From Frondihabitans sp. 762G35 (GTDB taxonomy: Bacteria > Actinomycetota > Actinomycetes > Actinomycetales > Microbacteriaceae), in contig NZ_CP014619.1 in NCBI RefSeq assembly GCF_002074055.1, forward strand, positions 3,345,252 through 3,409,251: a DNA stretch of 64,000 nt. Reading direction: 5' to 3'. The position numbers were made by a program, and so were the translations under genes. Below are positions 63,524-64,000 of the stretch, piece after piece (the first letter of the stretch is position 1; every line of letters begins with the position of its first letter). The notes beneath the pieces are model-generated. The model ran no database searches. It was given only the letters and a program-made list of their open reading frames with translations, and had not been told where the DNA came from.

Positions 63524-63661
63524 CTACGCGGACAGCTCGGTGCGGCCCTTGCCGCGGCGGGCGGCGAGGATGGCACGGCCGGCGCGGGTGCGCATGCGGG
63601 CGCGGAAGCCGTGCTTCTTGGCGCGGCGGCGGTTGTTCGGCTGGAAGGTTCTCTTGCTCAC
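63524..63661 (-). CDS. rpmH: 50S ribosomal protein L34
   Basis: 45 residues from GTG 63661: [19 protein letters not shown], then [18 protein letters not shown]. Full length and highly basic, as in all L34 proteins. It heads the rpmH-rnpA-yidD-yidC-jag operon that runs away from oriC. Confidence 0.97.
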   Translation of the reverse strand: MSKRTFQPNNRRRAKKHGFRARMRTRAGRAILAARRGKGRTELSA

Positions 63662-64000
63662 GGTTTCGTCTCCAAGGAAAAGGACCGAGCCAGGTGCCGC
63701 AGTCCAGGAAAGTCTTGTCAGCCCGAATCGACTGAAATCAACTGGTTAAAACTACGCGACCCGGGCGCGTCGGTCAAACGCCGGGCAAAACGACCATTAT
63801 CCACAGTGGGGAAAACTCCGGTTGCGTTTCGTCCGCCGTGTCGAACTAAGGTGGAGCAGTCTCGGACGCGATCACCCCGAGAACCGGGGCAACGGCGACG
63901 TTCGAGCCTCGGGGCCAGGCTTGCTGAGCGGTGGATAACCCTGTGAGCAACCCTGTTGACAAGTGGCGGCCCGACGCCGAGTGAAGAAGCGAGAGAAACA
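63662..64000. promoter_or_regulatory. rpmH upstream region with DnaA boxes, edge of oriC
   Basis: No gene seen. A perfect DnaA box TTATCCACA lies at 63797-63805. One-mismatch boxes are GGTGGATAA at 63930-63938 and TGTTGACAA near 63955. This is the usual rpmH-dnaA spacer, so dnaA should start beyond the window. Confidence 0.75.

Noticed and set aside
1..64000. tRNA, rRNA and CRISPR arrays
   Set aside because: I looked for cloverleaf-like sequences, rRNA landmarks and regular short direct repeats and saw none that hold up; a tRNAscan or Infernal run would be decisive.

Overview
The window is high-GC actinobacterial chromosome, most like Microbacteriaceae. I infer this from gene order and motifs only, not from a database search. 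The right 19 kb (about 45.0-64.0 kb) is the conserved replication-origin flank: dnaB, rplI, rpsR, ssb, rpsF, a CCA-adding enzyme, a DUF6049-type secreted protein with murJ, trxB-trxA, a PLP aminotransferase, a D-Ala-D-Ala ligase homologue, parB-parA with two parS sites, rsmG, jag/khpB, yidC, yidD, rnpA and rpmH. DnaA boxes begin just past rpmH, so dnaA/oriC should lie beyond the right edge. Most core genes run leftward, away from the origin. The trxBA pair has a good match to a SigR/SigH-type thiol-stress promoter, and TTGTCCACA-type DnaA boxes cluster between rplI and dnaB.

The left 45 kb is accessory. It opens with a quinone-stress-like pair (ring-cleaving dioxygenase, hydrolase), an orphan SigK-type ECF sigma factor, hypothetical genes and an IS21-family element (4797-7077) whose istB has lost a readable start. 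A six-gene minus-strand operon follows (17552 down to 8053): hyuA, hyuB, a zinc alcohol dehydrogenase, an aldehyde dehydrogenase, a leuD-like gene and GTP-type PEP carboxykinase. It faces a GntR/FadR-type regulator across an intergenic region rich in ATTGGT/ACCAAT half sites. HyuB carries a C-terminal CxxC...CxxC domain that resembles the separate zinc gamma subunit of acetone/acetophenone carboxylases. I read the operon as a ketone- or lactam-activating pathway that feeds gluconeogenesis.

After a decayed stretch (small proteins and a VOC pseudogene, 18.8-20.6 kb) comes a minus-strand run: LacI, histidine kinase, response regulator, MMPL exporter and AI-2E-family permease. Divergent from lacI is a beta-glycoside operon on the plus strand: GH2, MFS importer, GH1, GH3, SDR and a second GH2. 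None of the hydrolases has a signal peptide, so a glycoside is probably imported whole and trimmed in the cytoplasm. A LacI-type half-site pair lies between the -35 and -10 of the candidate GH2 promoter.

The accessory block ends with a Pth2-like protein, a second and decayed IS21 element (39170-42453) with perfect 32-bp inverted repeats and a broken GNAT acetyltransferase gene inside it, and a KAP-family P-loop NTPase next to dnaB. No rRNA, tRNA or CRISPR array was seen.
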